The notes under the pieces: generated by a model
Database searches by the model: none
What the model was told of the DNA's origin: nothing
Seen by the model: the letters and a program-made list of their open reading frames with translations, nothing else
Assembly: GCA_900551345.1 (NCBI GenBank)
Contig: URVP01000069.1
Location: 1-7,239, forward strand
Reading direction: 5' to 3'
Source of the DNA: an uncultured Eubacteriales bacterium
GTDB taxonomy: Bacteria; Bacillota; Clostridia; Monoglobales; UMGS1388
Length of the DNA: 7,239 nt
Translations under genes and position numbers: made by a program
Part shown: positions 6,068 through 7,239 of the stretch, in pieces
Layout of the letters: the number at the start of each line of letters is the position of its first letter
Numbering within the stretch: the stretch's first letter is position 1

Positions 6068-6121
6068 AAAGGCAAAGCCTTTGAAAAAGTAAAACTTTTA
6101 TGGTTTTACTTATTCAAAGGC
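6068..6121 (-). terminator. Long imperfect hairpin after the CorC-like gene, probable terminator
   Basis: Arms 6077-6095 and 6103-6121 match at 18 of 19 positions (GCCTTTGAA...GTAAAAC) around a 7-base loop. On the minus strand the stem is followed by TTTGCCTTTAATT, a weak U-tract. The same GCCTTT can also pair with AAAGGC at 6068-6073, making a second small hairpin that competes with the long one. It lies ~50 bases past the CorC-like stop codon, so a terminator or 3'-end stabiliser is likely; a dispersed repeat element is the alternative. The remainder of 5978-6172 shows no gene. Confidence 0.5.
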
Positions 6122-6172
6122 CGCATCAGATAAAAACATTAAATAAAAGTTCTTTATTCCGTGTCTTCTGCC

Positions 6173-7239
6173 CTACTCATTCCCATCATTTTCTTTTTTC
6201 GGTTGCTCCGTAATCAATTGAATCTGCGTCCATGAAATATGCTTGCCACATATAGGTTCTGTTTTTATATGAAGGCCGTACGCATCAATTTCTACAATGC
6301 TGCCCTCCTCGGGTATGGATCTAAGCTGACTTAAAACCATGCCGTTAACAGTGTCAAATTCTCTATCTTCGGGAAAAGAAATTGAAAGTTCTTCTTCCAG
6401 TTCTTCAATTTCCAATTCACCGGAAACTCTCCAGGTGTTTTCACCCGTCTTTATAATGGGTTCTTCTTCGGGGAGATCAAATTCATCATATATATTACCC
6501 ACTATTTTTTCCAGCAAATCCTCCATTGTTACAATACCGCAAACCATACCATATTCATCAACAACTACTGCAATATGCATTTTTTGCTGTCGCATGTCTT
6601 CAAACAAATCATCGGCACGTAAAGTTTCGGGCACAAAGTATGCAGGACGCAAAAGTTTATTAATATCCGGATTGGGGCTGTTATGAAGTGCAAGTAAAAA
6701 TTCGCGAGCATTTAATATGCCTATAATTTTATCAACGGTCTGTTCATAAACCGGGAAACGGGATAAGCCGCTTTCTTCAATAACGGAAACTATTCTATCT
6801 GCCGATTCAGACGATTCAATGGTCACCAAATCCACCCTGTGAGTCATAACATCACGGACAATAAGATCGCTGAAGTCAAAGACATTTTCTATCATTTCTC
6901 TCTCTTCAGGTTCAATAGTTCCGCCCTGCTGACCTATATCCACCATCATTCGTATTTCTTCTTCAGTAACAGATTGTTCTTCCGCCTCGGTTTTCATATG
7001 AAGCAGACGCAAAACCCCATTTGTGGAAACAGACAGCAGCCAAATGGGAAGCTTCATAAGTTTTGAGATGCCATAAACTGCTCCGGATGTAAATTTTGCC
7101 ACAGCAAAAGAACGCTGCATAGCTATTCTTTTGGGCACCAGCTCGCCCAGTACAAGAGTAAAATAGGCTAAAATAATAGTTATCATAACAACAGATATAG
7201 TATTTAAAACAGAAGCCGGTATTGCTGTAACACCTACCG
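6173..7239 (-). CDS. CNNM/CBS/CorC-domain membrane transporter (hemolysin-C-like), C-terminal part
   Basis: The frame is open from the stop at 6173 through the right edge, so the N-terminus is missing; 354 residues are visible. Numbering from the internal Met at 7186: residues 1-60 are the end of the DUF21/CNNM membrane domain, with the family signature LGELVPKR at 13-20; 111-235 are a tandem CBS pair ([38 protein letters not shown]); 243-325 are the CorC_HlyC domain ([20 protein letters not shown]). The Met at 7186 is not the true start, because coding and homology continue upstream of it. Such proteins (Bacillus YhdP/YugS/YqhB, Staphylococcus MpfA, Salmonella CorC) are tied to Mg2+ efflux or tolerance and sometimes other divalent ions; older 'hemolysin' names are misleading. 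The CBS pair likely senses Mg-ATP. The acidic C-terminal tail is ordinary for the family. Confidence 0.93.
   Translation of the reverse strand, partial: VGVTAIPASVLNTISVVMITIILAYFTLVLGELVPKRIAMQRSFAVAKFTSGAVYGISKLMKLPIWLLSVSTNGVLRLLHMKTEAEEQSVTEEEIRMMVDIGQQGGTIEPEEREMIENVFDFSDLIVRDVMTHRVDLVTIESSESADRIVSVIEESGLSRFPVYEQTVDKIIGILNAREFLLALHNSPNPDINKLLRPAYFVPETLRADDLFEDMRQQKMHIAVVVDEYGMVCGIVTMEDLLEKIVGNIYDEFDLPEEEPIIKTGENTWRVSGELEIEELEEELSISFPEDREFDTVNGMVLSQLRSIPEEGSIVEIDAYGLHIKTEPICGKHISWTQIQLITEQPKKENDGNE

Overview
The window is AT-rich DNA. It has strong AGGAGG-type ribosome binding sites, TTGACA/TATAAT-type promoters with 17-base spacers, U-tract terminators, and a tRNA gene that encodes its own CCA end. 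Together with the protein families present (RNase Y-type N-terminus, CNNM/CorC transporter, Lachnospiraceae-style TPR-like membrane protein), this suggests a low-GC Firmicute, probably a gut-type Clostridium relative. No phage genes, insertion sequences or CRISPR arrays are visible.

Layout, left to right. (1) Positions 1-578, minus strand: the start of a gene whose first ~114 residues are clearly RNase Y-like (membrane anchor plus coiled coil). Its continuation, in the same open frame to the window edge, does not look like RNase Y. (2) Positions 579-903: a ~250-base leader with a perfect consensus promoter, ending in an intrinsic terminator just before the RNase Y-like gene. The leader can form an alternative long-range stem that would dismantle the terminator. 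(3) Positions 904-1494, minus: a single-pass membrane protein with TPR-like repeats. (4) Positions 1686-2363, plus: a CPBP-family intramembrane protease. (5) Positions 2456-3604, plus: fucO, lactaldehyde/1,2-propanediol oxidoreductase, with its own strong promoter. It shares a bidirectional terminator with (6) positions 3667-4965, minus: a CPA-type cation/proton antiporter. (7) Positions 5215-5768, minus: a small SGNH/GDSL hydrolase split by a one-base frameshift in an A6 run. (8) Positions 5847-5923, minus: tRNA-Arg(ACG) with clear promoter and terminator. (9) Positions 6173 to the right edge, minus: a CNNM/CBS/CorC membrane transporter missing its N-terminus.

The genes are mostly independent single-gene transcription units of housekeeping or accessory type, not one pathway: ion homeostasis (antiporter and CorC-like transporter), fermentation (FucO), membrane proteolysis (CPBP) and RNA turnover (RNase Y-like). 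The two points most worth a second look are the attenuator-like leader before the RNase Y-like gene and the chimeric structure of that gene. I found no convincing new multi-gene system.
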